Source: Phycisphaerae bacterium (GTDB lineage: Bacteria; Planctomycetota; Phycisphaerae; Tepidisphaerales; Tepidisphaeraceae). Taken from it: DNA of 61,960 nt. This document shows, piece by piece, positions 19,049 to 29,738 of the stretch (position 1 is its first letter; every line of letters begins with the position of its first letter). The position numbers and the translations under genes are program-made. The DNA is taken from positions 1 to 61,960 of the forward strand of contig JAUJNJ010000040.1 in assembly GCA_030448225.1 (NCBI GenBank). Reading direction: 5' to 3'. The notes under the pieces were generated by a model. The model saw only the letters and a list, made by a program, of their open reading frames with translations, was not told where the DNA came from and did no database searches.

Positions 19049-19918
19049 ATGGCGATGATCAACCTCTTGAGGCAAATCTGGTTGGTCCTGACGCTTCGCC
19101 CGCGAAGTGGCTCCACCCTCCTTAGTCTCGGCTTGCTCGGCTCGATTGTCATTTCGGTCGCTGCCGCAGGTCTGTTTTTGGCGAGCTACGACCGTCCTCG
19201 CATAGTCAGCAGTTGGATCTTCGACGGAGAACGACATTCCCTGTGGGCAAAGGACGGCTCGTTGCGTCTGATGAGCCCCCGGGCCGCGCCACCCGGTGGG
19301 ACTGAACACCGTCAGCAACCCCGCGTGCTCTTCCGAAGGGGAACCGAGTGGTATCTGCATTGTAAGCCTGATGGCTTTTACGCCCCGACCGCGGGGCGAA
19401 CGCTGTTCGTCGCGTTCGCCAACGAAGACACGCAACGCTTCAAATACGGGAACGCCGCCGTGGGTCCGGGCGGCGGCGATGTGGTACCACTTCTGCGGGA
19501 GCTTGAGGATCCGGATTCGTTCTTGCACGCGCACGTCGCCCTCGCGACCCGGTGCGGGACGGAGAACAACATCGTCGTCCGCGATGATCCGGACGGCACA
19601 TGCGTCGCGGATATCGACGGGCTGACGGTTCGCCTGCGCCGCGGGCAAAAGTACACCATGAACCGCCGCCCTGACACGGTGATGCTGTTCGCGACCGCGC
19701 AGGCGGATGAATCGCAACTGCCGGCAATCCGCCGACAATGGCACGATCGGCTCGACCTGCCCGCCGGTTCGGCGTCCATCCTCTGGCTTCTGGTAGTCGG
19801 AGCGATGCTCTGCGCCGGGCACCTGGCCGCGGTCGTAAAGGGAGTACGCTCAAGCGACGCGAGAGGATTTGCACCGGCCCGGCGGTGCCCTTCGCACCCT
19901 GATGCCTCGGCGGTTTAG
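19049..19918 (+). CDS. Hypothetical membrane protein with two membrane segments
   Basis: I do not recognise this 289-residue protein. It has an N-terminal membrane helix at about residues 22-45 (LLSLGLLGSIVISVAAAGLF) and another near residues 250-270 (ILWLLVVGAMLCAGHLAAVV). Between them is a soluble domain with WYLHCKPDGFYAP, FVAFANEDTQRF and VVRDDPDGTCVADIDG, probably facing the periplasm. It starts 48 bases after the serine hydrolase and may be co-transcribed with it. The frame is unbroken and ends convergent with the DUF2339 gene. Confidence 0.7.
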   Translation: MAMINLLRQIWLVLTLRPRSGSTLLSLGLLGSIVISVAAAGLFLASYDRPRIVSSWIFDGERHSLWAKDGSLRLMSPRAAPPGGTEHRQQPRVLFRRGTEWYLHCKPDGFYAPTAGRTLFVAFANEDTQRFKYGNAAVGPGGGDVVPLLRELEDPDSFLHAHVALATRCGTENNIVVRDDPDGTCVADIDGLTVRLRRGQKYTMNRRPDTVMLFATAQADESQLPAIRRQWHDRLDLPAGSASILWLLVVGAMLCAGHLAAVVKGVRSSDARGFAPARRCPSHPDASAV

Positions 19919-19959
19919 CTCCGTTTCCTGCGATAGCGTGGCATCGAGGCGGACGGCGT

Positions 19960-22581
19960 TTACTCCTCCGCAGTTTTGCGCAGTAGGCGCGGACTCAGCT
20001 TGCCGTACAGCACGCTCGTGCCCATCAGCAGCAGGCCGAGGGCCATGAACGACAGGACGCGGTAGCCGGTGCGGACCTCGCTGAGGTCGACCGCCACCAC
20101 CTTCACGAGCGTGACGGCCAGCAGGGCGAGGCCGAGGTAGCGGAGGCCGGCGGCGCGGGCGGCGAAGCCGGCGGCGACGCTGGCGACGCCGAACGTGGCC
20201 CAGAAGATCGACAGCGCCACGCCCTTGGCCCGCCGCGGGTCGCCGCCCCACGCGGACGGGTCGGCGGCGGCCTGCTGCTCGAACGCGCGGTCGATCTCGA
20301 ACGAGCCGCACCAGAGCACGACGATCACCGCCGCCAGCTTCACGACCGCCCGGAGCGAAACCGCGCCGGCGGGAAGTTCGGCTTCGTCGTCGGGCAGTCG
20401 CCGGGCGGCATAAGCGAGGCCGCCGACGATCGCGGCGGCGAGGAACGTGTGCGGGTTGAGCAGCATCGGGTACGCGACCGGGGCCCAGCCGGGCGCGAAT
20501 CGGGCGGCGAGCGTATCGATCACGAACCACTTCCCCGCCGCCAGCGCCAGCACGGCCAGCGCCTGCGCAGACAGTCCCAGTCGCGGCAGGAACCAGTTGG
20601 CGGCGACGAGCAGGCCGGCGTAGATCAGCAGCACTATGGTCGCGCCGACCGCCGGCAGCGTGACGATCGACGCGACGCCGACGACGATCCCCGCCGCCAC
20701 CTGCACCACGGCCGCCAGATCGCGCGAGCCGACGTGCGCCCAGGTCGTGGCCGGCGCGGCCTCGTAGTTCAGCGGGCCGTTGCCGCCGGCGGCGACGGGA
20801 GGCGCGGCTTCGTCAGAGTTGACGATCGCGCGGCGCAGCGGGAGCACGGCCGCCACGACGTGGCCGATCAGCGCCAGCAGCCAGGCGGCGGCGGCGCACG
20901 CGGGGATCGCGCTGCCCATGAGCGTGACGACCGGGTCGTCCGGGCGGATGCCGCCGCCGGCGCGGAACATCCACGAGCCCGCGCCCCAGTGCAGCAGTTG
21001 GACCAGCGCCAGCGCCCAGGTGACGACGGCCGCGCGGCGGGAGATCCGCGACGCGACGAGCACGCCGGTGACGGCGAAGCAGACCGACAGCACGCCCCAC
21101 GCGACCAGCACCGACAAACCCGACAACGCGACGGGCACCGCGAGCACGAGCAACCCCGCGGCTTGCACGCGGAAGCCGATGCCGAGCGCGTTCAGCGCGG
21201 TCTCACCCGTCGGGAGAACGACGTCGTTCGCACCGCCCGACGCGGGCCCTTCGGGCCGGCGGCGAAACGGGGTGGGGTCGGTTGACTGGGATGGGACCGA
21301 GACGCGACCGAGCTTCGCGGGGAGCAGGAAGCCGAGGGCCGCGGTGGCGGCGCCGGCGAGGCAGACGATCAGCGCGCGGGTCGCGTCCGGCTCGCCGCGC
21401 AGGTGGACGAGCAGCGCGGCGACGGCCAGCGCGGTCACGGTGACGCCGTAGCCGGGCGCGGCGGCGCCGAGGCGCATGTCGAACGCGTCGACCGCCTCGG
21501 TCGCCAGCGGTACGCGCCGGTCGGCGCGGAAGGCGGAGGCGATCAACTCCGCGTGGTACAGCGCGGCCGACAGCAGGACGAAGCCGAACAGCGGGCCGTA
21601 CGCGCCGCCGGCGAAGGCCCCGCTGGCGAGGATCGACGTGACCCACAGCGCGGTCGTCGTCAGCGACAGGCCGCGCAGCGTCCACCAGCGGCGCTCGCGG
21701 CCCCAGGCGGCGAGGGCGACGGCGACGATCTGGAGCATCAGCAGGTAGGCGAGGAACGGCACGAGGCGCGGGTCCTCGCTGCGGAGCACGAGCGGCGCGA
21801 CGTTGCCGCCGATCAGCGCGAGCGTCGCGATCGACACCATCCCGCCGCGCACGGCGACCGCCGCGCCGAGCAGGGTCGAGAGCGCCATGAACGCGAACGC
21901 CGCGTCGCGGCCGTAGAGGTCGTAGTAGCCGTGGCCGGCGTAGCTGACGAGGAAGAACACGGCCAGCCCCGCGCCGTAAAGCGAGGCGGCCGAGACGCGG
22001 TTCACGCGGCGGTAGACGATCTCCCCCGCCGCCAGCAGCGCCACGCCGCCGAGGCTCATCAACCCGAGGCGCACGGCGGGCGACACGAGGCCGAACCACC
22101 CCTGGTCGTAGGCGAACTTGATCCCCAGCGCCGCGCCGATCGCCAGCACGACCGCGCCGACCCACCCGGCCCACTTCAGGCCGATCGTCTGCTCGAAGTC
22201 GTCGTCGCCCACCGACACCACCGGAAGGGCCGGGCGCGGCGGGACGGCATCGGCCTGCCGTTGAAGGCGAAGTGCCGCGTTGATGGCGGTCGGCGGCCAA
22301 AGTGGAAACGGCTCGCTACTGGGCGTGAGGCCCGGCGCCGCGTGAACGGCGGCGACGTTCGCCGGAGGTAACGGCGGCGGTGCGAGGGGCCGGTCGAGGG
22401 GCGGCGGCGGTGGCGGCGACCACCCGCGGTCGTCCACGACCGCTTGGGCGTCGACCGCGCGCGCGTCTTCGTTTGCTTCCTGGTGGCTATCCGCGTCGAC
22501 CGGTATCGACAGCCGCTGCTCAATCTTTGACAGCCGACGCTCAATGGTTGTCAGGCGGTCGTCGATGTTGATCGTGTTCAT
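19960..22581 (-). CDS. DUF2339 polytopic membrane protein
   Basis: An 873-residue inner-membrane protein of the DUF2339 family, whose role is unknown. The start MNTINIDDRLTTIERRLSKI (ATG at 22581, GGGAG upstream) opens a short coiled coil. A Pro-rich linker follows, then the family hallmark IGLKWAGWVGAVVLAIGAAL near residue 205 and some two dozen hydrophobic helices to the C-terminus. The whole frame is intact, in contrast to its neighbours. At 21240-21271 a dyad repeat lies in frame and encodes FRRRPEGPASGG in a cytosolic or periplasmic loop. The large Ala/Val-rich helices are normal for the family. Confidence 0.88.
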   Translation of the reverse strand: MNTINIDDRLTTIERRLSKIEQRLSIPVDADSHQEANEDARAVDAQAVVDDRGWSPPPPPPLDRPLAPPPLPPANVAAVHAAPGLTPSSEPFPLWPPTAINAALRLQRQADAVPPRPALPVVSVGDDDFEQTIGLKWAGWVGAVVLAIGAALGIKFAYDQGWFGLVSPAVRLGLMSLGGVALLAAGEIVYRRVNRVSAASLYGAGLAVFFLVSYAGHGYYDLYGRDAAFAFMALSTLLGAAVAVRGGMVSIATLALIGGNVAPLVLRSEDPRLVPFLAYLLMLQIVAVALAAWGRERRWWTLRGLSLTTTALWVTSILASGAFAGGAYGPLFGFVLLSAALYHAELIASAFRADRRVPLATEAVDAFDMRLGAAAPGYGVTVTALAVAALLVHLRGEPDATRALIVCLAGAATAALGFLLPAKLGRVSVPSQSTDPTPFRRRPEGPASGGANDVVLPTGETALNALGIGFRVQAAGLLVLAVPVALSGLSVLVAWGVLSVCFAVTGVLVASRISRRAAVVTWALALVQLLHWGAGSWMFRAGGGIRPDDPVVTLMGSAIPACAAAAWLLALIGHVVAAVLPLRRAIVNSDEAAPPVAAGGNGPLNYEAAPATTWAHVGSRDLAAVVQVAAGIVVGVASIVTLPAVGATIVLLIYAGLLVAANWFLPRLGLSAQALAVLALAAGKWFVIDTLAARFAPGWAPVAYPMLLNPHTFLAAAIVGGLAYAARRLPDDEAELPAGAVSLRAVVKLAAVIVVLWCGSFEIDRAFEQQAAADPSAWGGDPRRAKGVALSIFWATFGVASVAAGFAARAAGLRYLGLALLAVTLVKVVAVDLSEVRTGYRVLSFMALGLLLMGTSVLYGKLSPRLLRKTAEE
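21240..21271. repeat. Dyad repeat inserted in frame in the DUF2339 gene
   Basis: GCGGGCCCTTCGGGCC with the tail GGCGGCGAAACGG is the same element as the right half of the two-part repeats at 7070-7150 and 53709-53778. Here it encodes a polar loop between hydrophobic helices. Confidence 0.75.
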
Positions 22582-22896
22582 GATGCTCCCAGCCCTGTTT
22601 TGCCCGGTCATTGCTCGTTCATAACGCATTGCCCGTACCACGGTGGGGGTGGGGGCGCGGTCAGGAGTCTGCACGATTGTCGATGCTGAGCGTCGAAACG
22701 CGACGCGAGCGTCGTGGCTACGCGATGGGCTCGGGAGCCTCCGGGGGACCGCTTGCGAGCGCAAAAGTGGATCCGCCGGGAGCCGTCGGCTTTACCTGAC
22801 CGCGAGAGTGCCTAAATTGTCCGGTTCGATCGGCGGACGAACGTCCTCAGCCTTGGACGGACCCGGGGGCTTACCCGACACGGATGGTGCTACACC
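22582..22896. other. Divergent intergenic region
   Basis: It separates the DUF2339 gene from the lipoprotein gene. I see only short GC-rich palindromes and no supportable gene. Confidence 0.4.
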
Positions 22897-23612
22897 TTGA
22901 ACTGCCAAGCCATTGAATCGTCGATTCCCGCGACGGCCGGTGCCCGTCGCGTGCCGCGCTTTCGTGGCGCCGGCCTGCGGGCGCTGCGATCGGTCGCCCT
23001 GCTGTTGCTGCTGACGTTGTGGGCGTGCGGGACGACCGGGTGCGCCCAGCATCCGCACGACCGACCCGCCGCGGACGGCGACGGAGCAGTTCCTGCTGAG
23101 CCAGGCGTCGGCCGAGGCGGTCGAGCAGTTGTCGGCCGACCAATTGCGGGACCGGGTCGTCTTCGTCGACACGAGCTACCTCTCGCCGAGCCCCACGCCC
23201 GAACTCACGTTCATCACCGCGGAGTTACGCGCCCGCCTCCTTCAGAACGGCGTGCGGCTGGCGGTGACGCGGGAGAAGGCAGATCATCGTCGAGCCCCGC
23301 AGCGGCGGCATCGGGATCGACCGGATCGAGTTCCTGCTCGGCATCCCGTCGGTCGCGCTTGCCGGCGGTGGGGAGCGTGGCGAGCAGCGTCCCGCTGCTG
23401 ACGCCGGAACTGGCGATCCTCAAGAGCACCCGCCAGCGCGCGGCTTCGCGAGCATCGGGTACGTCGCCTACTGGGCCGACACCGGCGAACTGCTGACGAG
23501 CAGCGGCCCGTTCGTCGGCCGCACGTTCCGCGACGACTGGTGGCTCTTCGGCACCGGCCCCCGCACCGTCGGCGACATCCCGCCCGCTCAGGACCCGACG
23601 GCGGAGAAGTGA
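22897..23612 (+). CDS. DUF6655-like lipoprotein, frameshifted
   Basis: A small cell-envelope lipoprotein of a planctomycete-enriched family (DUF6655-like by recall; function unknown). A signal peptide with LLLLLTLWACGTTGC provides a lipobox Cys. After a shift near 23045 the conserved stretch EQFLLSQASAEAVEQL and VVFVDTSYLSP appears, then, after shifts near 23275 and 23360, IIVEPRSGGIGIDRIEFLLG and GYVAYWADTGELL, ending FGTGPRTVGDIPPAQDPTA. The start is uncertain: the TTG at 22897, or a GTG at 22951 that would give a more compact signal peptide. Three or four one-base shifts break it. Confidence 0.68.
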
Positions 23613-23635
23613 TTCGATCGGTCATAAGTCGAACC

Positions 23636-23832
23636 GAAGAATGGAACCGCGGAGACACGGAGACACGGAGAGAAGACGGAGGATGAAGCCGGAAGACTGA
23701 CACTGGAAGGTGGGAGACGGTTGCACGCGTAAGTCGCCGTTCTGACGTCCTCCCGAGGCTTTCTTCAATGGCCAGCCTTGTTTTCGCCTCTGTCTCTCCT
23801 CCGTGTCTCCGTGTCTCCGTGGTTCGATTTCC
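23636..23832. repeat. Inverted-arm repeat, CACGGAGA 8-mer hairpin
   Basis: Left arm GAACCGCGGAGACACGGAGA... (23641-23672) and right arm ...CTCCGTGTCTCCGTGTCTCC (23798-23828) are inverted copies of the 8-base unit ACACGGAG. The 125-base interior holds GAAGACGGAGGATGAAG-like sequence. Another copy with the same arms lies at 31561-31756. Confidence 0.85.
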
Positions 23833-24093
23833 AGATTCCGTAGAACATGCCTCACCCCGCCAAAACCGCCGCCGGCCGCGGCGGCTGACGCCAATCCGCG
23901 ACGCTTCGTCCGATTAAAACCGCCCGCCGGGGCGGCGATTCCGTGTTGCGACGGCTAGCGTTTGCAAGCCGATACTGTCTTTGAACATAGGCGGTCGCAC
24001 CCGACCGCCGTCCGGTCCGCAGGTATTGCCGAGACCGGCGGCACCGCAGTTGCATCCCGACGGGTCAGACCTAACTTATTCGAGTGCTTGCGT

Positions 24094-27000
24094 ATGCGCC
24101 GTTGGACCCTCCGAATCTCGCTCGTGCTGCTGGCGATCGTCGTCCTGCTGGCGATCGTCGTGCAGGTCGTGCTCCAGACGGACCTGCCCAAGAACCTCGT
24201 GCTCGGCCAGCTCCAGAAGCAGCTCGGCCTGCGCGTGTCGGCGGCGTCGCTGTCGACCGGGTGGCTCGGCAGCACGTCGTTGCAGGACGTCACGATGGCC
24301 CTGCCGCTGTCGGACGAGTCGTTCCTCGACGTGCCGCGCATGACGGTCAGCCACACGTCGATTCCGATGCTGCTGCTGTTCCGCTCCGTGTCGATCGACT
24401 CGATCGAGCTCGACCGCCCCAACCTCGCCGTCCGCCGCGACAGCGCCGGCCGCTGGAACCTCGCCGACGTCGCCGAACTCGTCGCCCGCGCCCGGCGGGA
24501 AGAAGGACGTGCAGCAGTCCGGCGTGCCCCGCCTGCCCGCCGTGCGGGTGAAGGACGGCACCGTCGACGTGAAGGACTTCAACGGGCAAAGCGCCCACGC
24601 TCGCCCCGCTCAACGTCGAGGGTAAGCCGCGCAACCCGCTCGTCTACCGCTACGACGTGCAGATCTCCGACCGCGTCAGCCTCGTCGGCGAGGTCGCGCC
24701 CGGCGGCGACTGGAGCCACGAGGTCGAGGCGACGCTCAAGGACGTGGCCGAGTGGATCAAGCCTTGGGTGGCCCAGGTGCCGCCGGGCGCGAAGCTCAGC
24801 GCGCAGTGGCGCGGCCAGCTCGACGGCAACCGCCGGATCAGCGGCCGCCTCCAGCTCCACGAGTTGAAGGTCGGTGACCTCGGGGCGAAGGGCGTCGCGC
24901 TTGCGCGACAACGGCGGCGGGTCGTTCGTCGCCGAGCCGAACGGCCTCGTGCTGACCACCTCGCAGCCGATGGCGCTGAGCTGCGCTCGCCTCCGGCCGC
25001 GTCACCGCCGACTTTAAGTCGCTCAAGGCCGAGCGGCTACTGCTGGCCGGCATCGGCGGGCAGGCGCGGCTCGACGGCAACTACGTGTTCGGCACCCGCT
25101 CGGGCGACCTCTACGCCGAGTGGCAGGACCTGATGGTCCCCCAGGCCGGCATGAAGCGACTCAAGGGGTCGCTCACCGCCCGCCTCACCACCCCGTTCCC
25201 CAACCGCCCGCAGGTGGCGGCGAAGCTCGTCTCGCGCGGCGAGGCGGCCCGGACGGCCCCTGGGACGCCGCGGTCGTCATCGACGGCAACGGCCGCACCG
25301 GCTGGTCGGAGATGGACTGGACGCTCCGCGGCGAGAACCTCGACTGGCACGGCAACTACCCGGTGAGCCTCGACGGCCTCGTCGCCACCGTCGAAACGCG
25401 CAACCCCAAGACCGGGTCCACCGTCGTCCGCCTGCTCGACGCCCAGAAGCCGGGCGAGGAGGCCGAGACGCGCGGCGAACTCGACCTCGCCACCCGCCAC
25501 TGGCACGTCTGGCTCGACTGCGGCTCGGTCGCGATCCCGAAGCAGGGGTTCGGCCTGGCGATGATGCTCGGCGCTGGGGCACGCCCGACCACGTGCGGCT
25601 CGATCAGCTCTACGTCCGCGGCCAGGAGCTCGAGTTCTTCGCCAACGGGTGGTACGTGTTCGACCGCCCCCGCCCCGTGGAGCTCGACGTCTACGTCGCG
25701 CACCTGCCGCCCCGAGCCGGGCGGGCGGACGCGCCGCCGGTCGTCGGGTTCCTGCGCGCGGCGAGGCGCACCTCAGCGGCACCGCCGCCGCCCACGCGAC
25801 CTCGAGCTCGTCGGCCGCCTCCGCGCCAACGACCTGACCGCCTTTGAGCGCTGATCGACAAGATCACCGCCGAGGTCCGCGGCCGGATCGACAACGAGCG
25901 CGCCCGTCGTCCGCACGAACCGCCTGTCGATGCTGAAGGGCGCTGGGACGTCGACGCCGTCTACGACGCCAAGACGCGCGGCGTGACCGTCGGCGTGAAG
26001 GTCGCCGGCCTGCCGCTGGCGGAGGTCGGGCAGTTCCTCAAGCGCGACGACTTCACCGGGCTGCTGAGCGGGCAGTGGGCGATCAACATCCCCGCCCCCA
26101 ACTCGCCGCGGTCGAGGTCGACGGCAAGCTCGCCGTCACCGGCAAGGCCGCCGGCCTCGTCGCCGACCGGATCGACGCCACCACGAAGCTCGCCGGCGGC
26201 CGGCTCGCGATCGACCCGATCCAGCTCACCCGCAGCGTGACCCGCGCGCCGGCGGCGGGTGACCGTCAACGGGCGGACCGACGCGACGGCCCGCATGGAG
26301 CTGGCGCGGCCGAAGCGGCTGGTCGTCTCGCTGACGGCGGCGGGCTGGCCGGTCGAGGTCGGGCCCGCCGCGTGGGTCGACGTCTCGGGCGGCACGCAGA
26401 AACTCACGATCGATCTGGCCGCCGTGCCCGGCAAGGGCGGCGGCACGCCGACCTTGCTGCCGTGGGTGCCCAAGACGCTCAGCGTCACGGGCGACCTCCA
26501 GTTCACCGCGAACATGAGCGCCGAGGGCACGCCGGTCGCCGAGGCGTTCGTGCTCGCCAGCATGCTCGGCCGCCAGGCGGACGTGCGCAAGGTGTCGATC
26601 AAGTCGTTCGGCGGCGACGTCGACGGGCAGGCGATGATCGACTTCGACTACCCGCTCGACGCCCGCGAGCCTCGACTGGACGAAGGTCGACGCCCGCCTG
26701 CTGGCCGACCTGTTCCCCGTCGCCGTCGGCCTCGACGGGACGTACGGCGGGTCGCTCCGCCTCGAGCCGTCGAAGGACCCCGGGCAGCACGCGCTGGCTG
26801 GCGACGCTGCGGCTGGATTCCGACGCCGGGCAGCACCGCGAGATCCAGTTCGCGCTGCTCGAGGTCAACGCCTACACCGACCTCAAACGCCTCGTGCTCG
26901 CCGACCTGGCCGACAAGCCCAGCACGATCGAGGTGGCCGGCGGCGTGATCGAACTGTGGGGCCGCTTCAGCAGCCACGCCGCCAGCGACACGCGCAACGT

Positions 27001-27661
27001 CGTGTCGTCGCAGATGACGCTCCGCCTGAAGGACCTGGACCTCGACCAGATCGTCCACACCGGCTCCCCCGACGCCGACCCGATGCCCGGGCGCTCAACG
27101 GCACGATCACCCTCGTCGGCGCGACCCGCCCGCTGCGCCGGACGACCGTGGTGGAGACCGACGCCGTGCCGGCGTTCCTCGAGCGGCTCAGCAAGGCGTT
27201 CTCGGCAGGGGCGGATCGAGCTGTCGGAGGCGAACCTCGGCAACATCGACGCGTTCGCCGCGGCTCTACAACCTGATGAACCTCGGGCAGAACATGCGGA
27301 CGCCGACCGGGTCGGGCACGGTCGACGTGCGGCTCGAGGACGGCACGCTCTACGCGGACAACCTGCGGCACCACTTCAACCGCGGCACCGAGATCCGCGC
27401 GATGGCCGCGATCGGGCAGATCGCGCGCTCCCCCAGAGCCCGCTCGACGGCACGGCGGTCGGCGTCGCCCGCCCGCTGAAGGGCGTGAAGCTGCCGCTGT
27501 TCAGCGAGTTCGACCGCATCCTCACGCAGTTGCAGCCGACGAGCGTGGCGATCGAGGGCACCGTGATCGACTACCGCATCCGCCCGCTCGCCTTCGGCGA
27601 GGTCGGCGGCGCGATGCGCGCGTTCTTCATGGGCGACGCCAAGGCGGCGACGAAGAAGTGA
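24094..27661 (+). CDS. Very long AsmA-like protein, about 1190 residues, many frameshifts
   Basis: An AsmA/TamB-like envelope protein anchored by one N-terminal helix (ISLVLLAIVVLLAIVVQVVL). Family members are thought to form a long hydrophobic groove that moves phospholipid between membranes. The opening LPKNLVLGQLQKQLGLRVSA and the repeated beta-rich units (SIDSIELDRPNLAVRRDSAG; FTANMSAEGTPVAEAFVLAS; GSGTVDVRLEDGTLYADNLR) fit the AsmA pattern, and the last part GTVIDYRIRPLAFGEVGG resembles the AsmA C-terminal domain. About a dozen single-base shifts split it, but codon use stays coding throughout and no gap is seen. The ATG at 24094 is the only good start. Confidence 0.75.
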
Positions 27662-27829
27662 ACGTCACCGATCAAAGCACGGAGCGAAACGCCTGAAGGT
27701 GAGGGTGGGCGGCGCGGCGGAACAGGTGGCGGAGTCGCGGAGCGAACGCCTCCGCCTACGCCACCACCCCACGCCACCAGACCGCCACTCCCCCGTTCCC
27801 CGCCGGTTCGTGGTTAACCTGACCGTCAT

Positions 27830-29623
27830 ATGAACGCCCGGCTCGAAAAGCTCGACCCGCTCCTCGCCCGCATCGTCGGTCTACTCGCCGCGGCGCTCGC
27901 CGGCGCGGGCGGGTCCGCCCGCGCCGCCGCCGACCGCTGGCGGGCCGACGCCGCGGCGCTGCGCTTCCACCTGCGCCGCCGGCCCGGGCACGACGGGCCG
28001 CCGCTGGTGACCGTGACCGGCGGCACGGGCACGGGCAAGAGCACGCTCGTGAACCGCCTGCTCGCCGCCAACGTGTCGGCCGCGAGCTTCCGGCGGACGT
28101 TCACGAGCGGCGTGGTCGCGATCGCGCGGCGGGCGAAGGACGTCCCGGACGGCTGGCTCGGGCTGAGCCGCGTCACCCTCGCCGCCGCCGATTTGCCGGC
28201 GCGCGGGCAGGTCGACGCGCTGCTCGTCGCCGAGGCGAGCACCGACCTCCCGGTGACGGTCGTCGACACGCCCGACCTCGACGGCGACCAGCCCGCCCAC
28301 CACGCGCAGGCCGACCGCGCGTTCCGCTGGGCCGACGCGGTGCTCTTCCTCGTCACGCCCGAGAAGTACCAGATGACCGAGCTGCTGCCCTACTACCGCC
28401 TCGCCCGGCGGTACGGCGTGCCGGCGCTCTACGTGATGAACAAGTGCGAGGAGGCCGCCGTCCTCGACGACTACCGCCGCCAGCTCGCGACGCTCACCGC
28501 CCGGATCGGCGGCGACGACCGCGCGAGCGCCCCCGCCGCCCCGCCGCCGGGCAACGGCTCGGTCTTCGCCATCCCGCGCGACGGTTCGGCCTACCAGCCG
28601 CCGCCGGAGGCGAGCCTCGACGCGCTGCGGGGCGTCCTCGGCACGATCGCCCGCGGCGACGCGCCCGAGGCCCGCCAGGAGGGCCTGCGCCTGCGGGCGG
28701 CCGACCTGCTCGGGCGCTTCAACGACCAGGTCGTCGCGCCGCTGCGGCAGGAGCGGGTCGAGGCCGACCGCATCGTCGCGTCACTGCGGGCGATGGAGGC
28801 GCCGACGCCGGGCGTCGACGTCAACCCGATCACCCAGCAGCTCCGCCGCCGGATGCAGGAGCGCAGCGTCCTGTACCTGATGGGCCCGCAGCGCATCCTC
28901 GACCGCGTCCGCCAGGCGCCCGGCCTGCTGATGCGCCTCCCCCGCTTCGCGTGGGATTATGTGGCGAAAGGCGAGATCAGCCCCAACTCGCTCGACCCCG
29001 GCACCGGCGGCGACGGCGCGACGCGCGAGGTGCCGGACTTCCCCTCGGTCCTCCGCGACCAGTTCGCGGTACTGCAGAGCCGCATCGACGACGCGCTGCG
29101 TTCGAACCCGGCCGGCGAGAAGTGGCTGGCCGACCCCGACGCCGCCGCCGGCTACGCCGCCGCCCGGATGGACCCCGCCGCCGCCGGGCGGATCGCCGAG
29201 GAGGAACTGGCGGAGCTGAAGGACTGGCTGGAGAAGCGGTGGAACGCCACGCCGCGCGACACGAAGGCGATCGAGACGCTGCTGAAGTACCTGCCCGGCG
29301 GCAAGCAGCTGGCGCGGTGGTCGGAGGCGGCGCCGTACCTGCTGACGGTCGTCCTCGTCACGCACAGCGCGTTCTTCGGCCACGTCGATCTGCTCGTCCT
29401 CGGCGGCTACGGCCTGGCGACGTGGCTGACGGAGAAGATCAGCAACGAGGTCGCCGGCCGCACCCGCGCGACCAATGCGAAGATCGGCGAGCGCTACGCC
29501 CGCCTCGCCCACCAGCAGATCGCCGCCGTGCGCGAGTGGCTTGATCGCCGCGCCCCCTCCCCCGCGAAGCTCGAAGCATTGGAGGCGGCCGTGAACGAGG
29601 CGGCGCAGGCGGCGGGGTTGTAA
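27830..29623 (+). CDS. Membrane-associated dynamin-like GTPase, first of a pair
   Basis: A 597-residue P-loop GTPase. G1 is GGTGTGKS (64-71), G3 is DTPDLDG (146-152) and G4 is NKCE (204-207). The long C-terminal half is helical with charged segments, and a hydrophobic stretch (YLLTVVLVTHSAFF, then LLVLGGYGLATWL) near residues 503-530 should touch or cross the membrane. This layout fits bacterial dynamin-like or GTPase_NE/YeeP-type proteins involved in membrane remodelling or envelope stress. It is followed after 115 bases by a second GTPase of almost equal size. Exact role unknown; frame intact. Confidence 0.75.
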   Translation: MNARLEKLDPLLARIVGLLAAALAGAGGSARAAADRWRADAAALRFHLRRRPGHDGPPLVTVTGGTGTGKSTLVNRLLAANVSAASFRRTFTSGVVAIARRAKDVPDGWLGLSRVTLAAADLPARGQVDALLVAEASTDLPVTVVDTPDLDGDQPAHHAQADRAFRWADAVLFLVTPEKYQMTELLPYYRLARRYGVPALYVMNKCEEAAVLDDYRRQLATLTARIGGDDRASAPAAPPPGNGSVFAIPRDGSAYQPPPEASLDALRGVLGTIARGDAPEARQEGLRLRAADLLGRFNDQVVAPLRQERVEADRIVASLRAMEAPTPGVDVNPITQQLRRRMQERSVLYLMGPQRILDRVRQAPGLLMRLPRFAWDYVAKGEISPNSLDPGTGGDGATREVPDFPSVLRDQFAVLQSRIDDALRSNPAGEKWLADPDAAAGYAAARMDPAAAGRIAEEELAELKDWLEKRWNATPRDTKAIETLLKYLPGGKQLARWSEAAPYLLTVVLVTHSAFFGHVDLLVLGGYGLATWLTEKISNEVAGRTRATNAKIGERYARLAHQQIAAVREWLDRRAPSPAKLEALEAAVNEAAQAAGL

Positions 29624-29738
29624 AGGGGCTGACGGAGCCCGACGGATCGCGAAGACGCGGAGCGACTCCCGCGGCCCGTGGCGGGAGGTTCGCGGAGCGG
29701 GTTTCGTCTCACCACGCCCACCGGTTACATTTCCACCC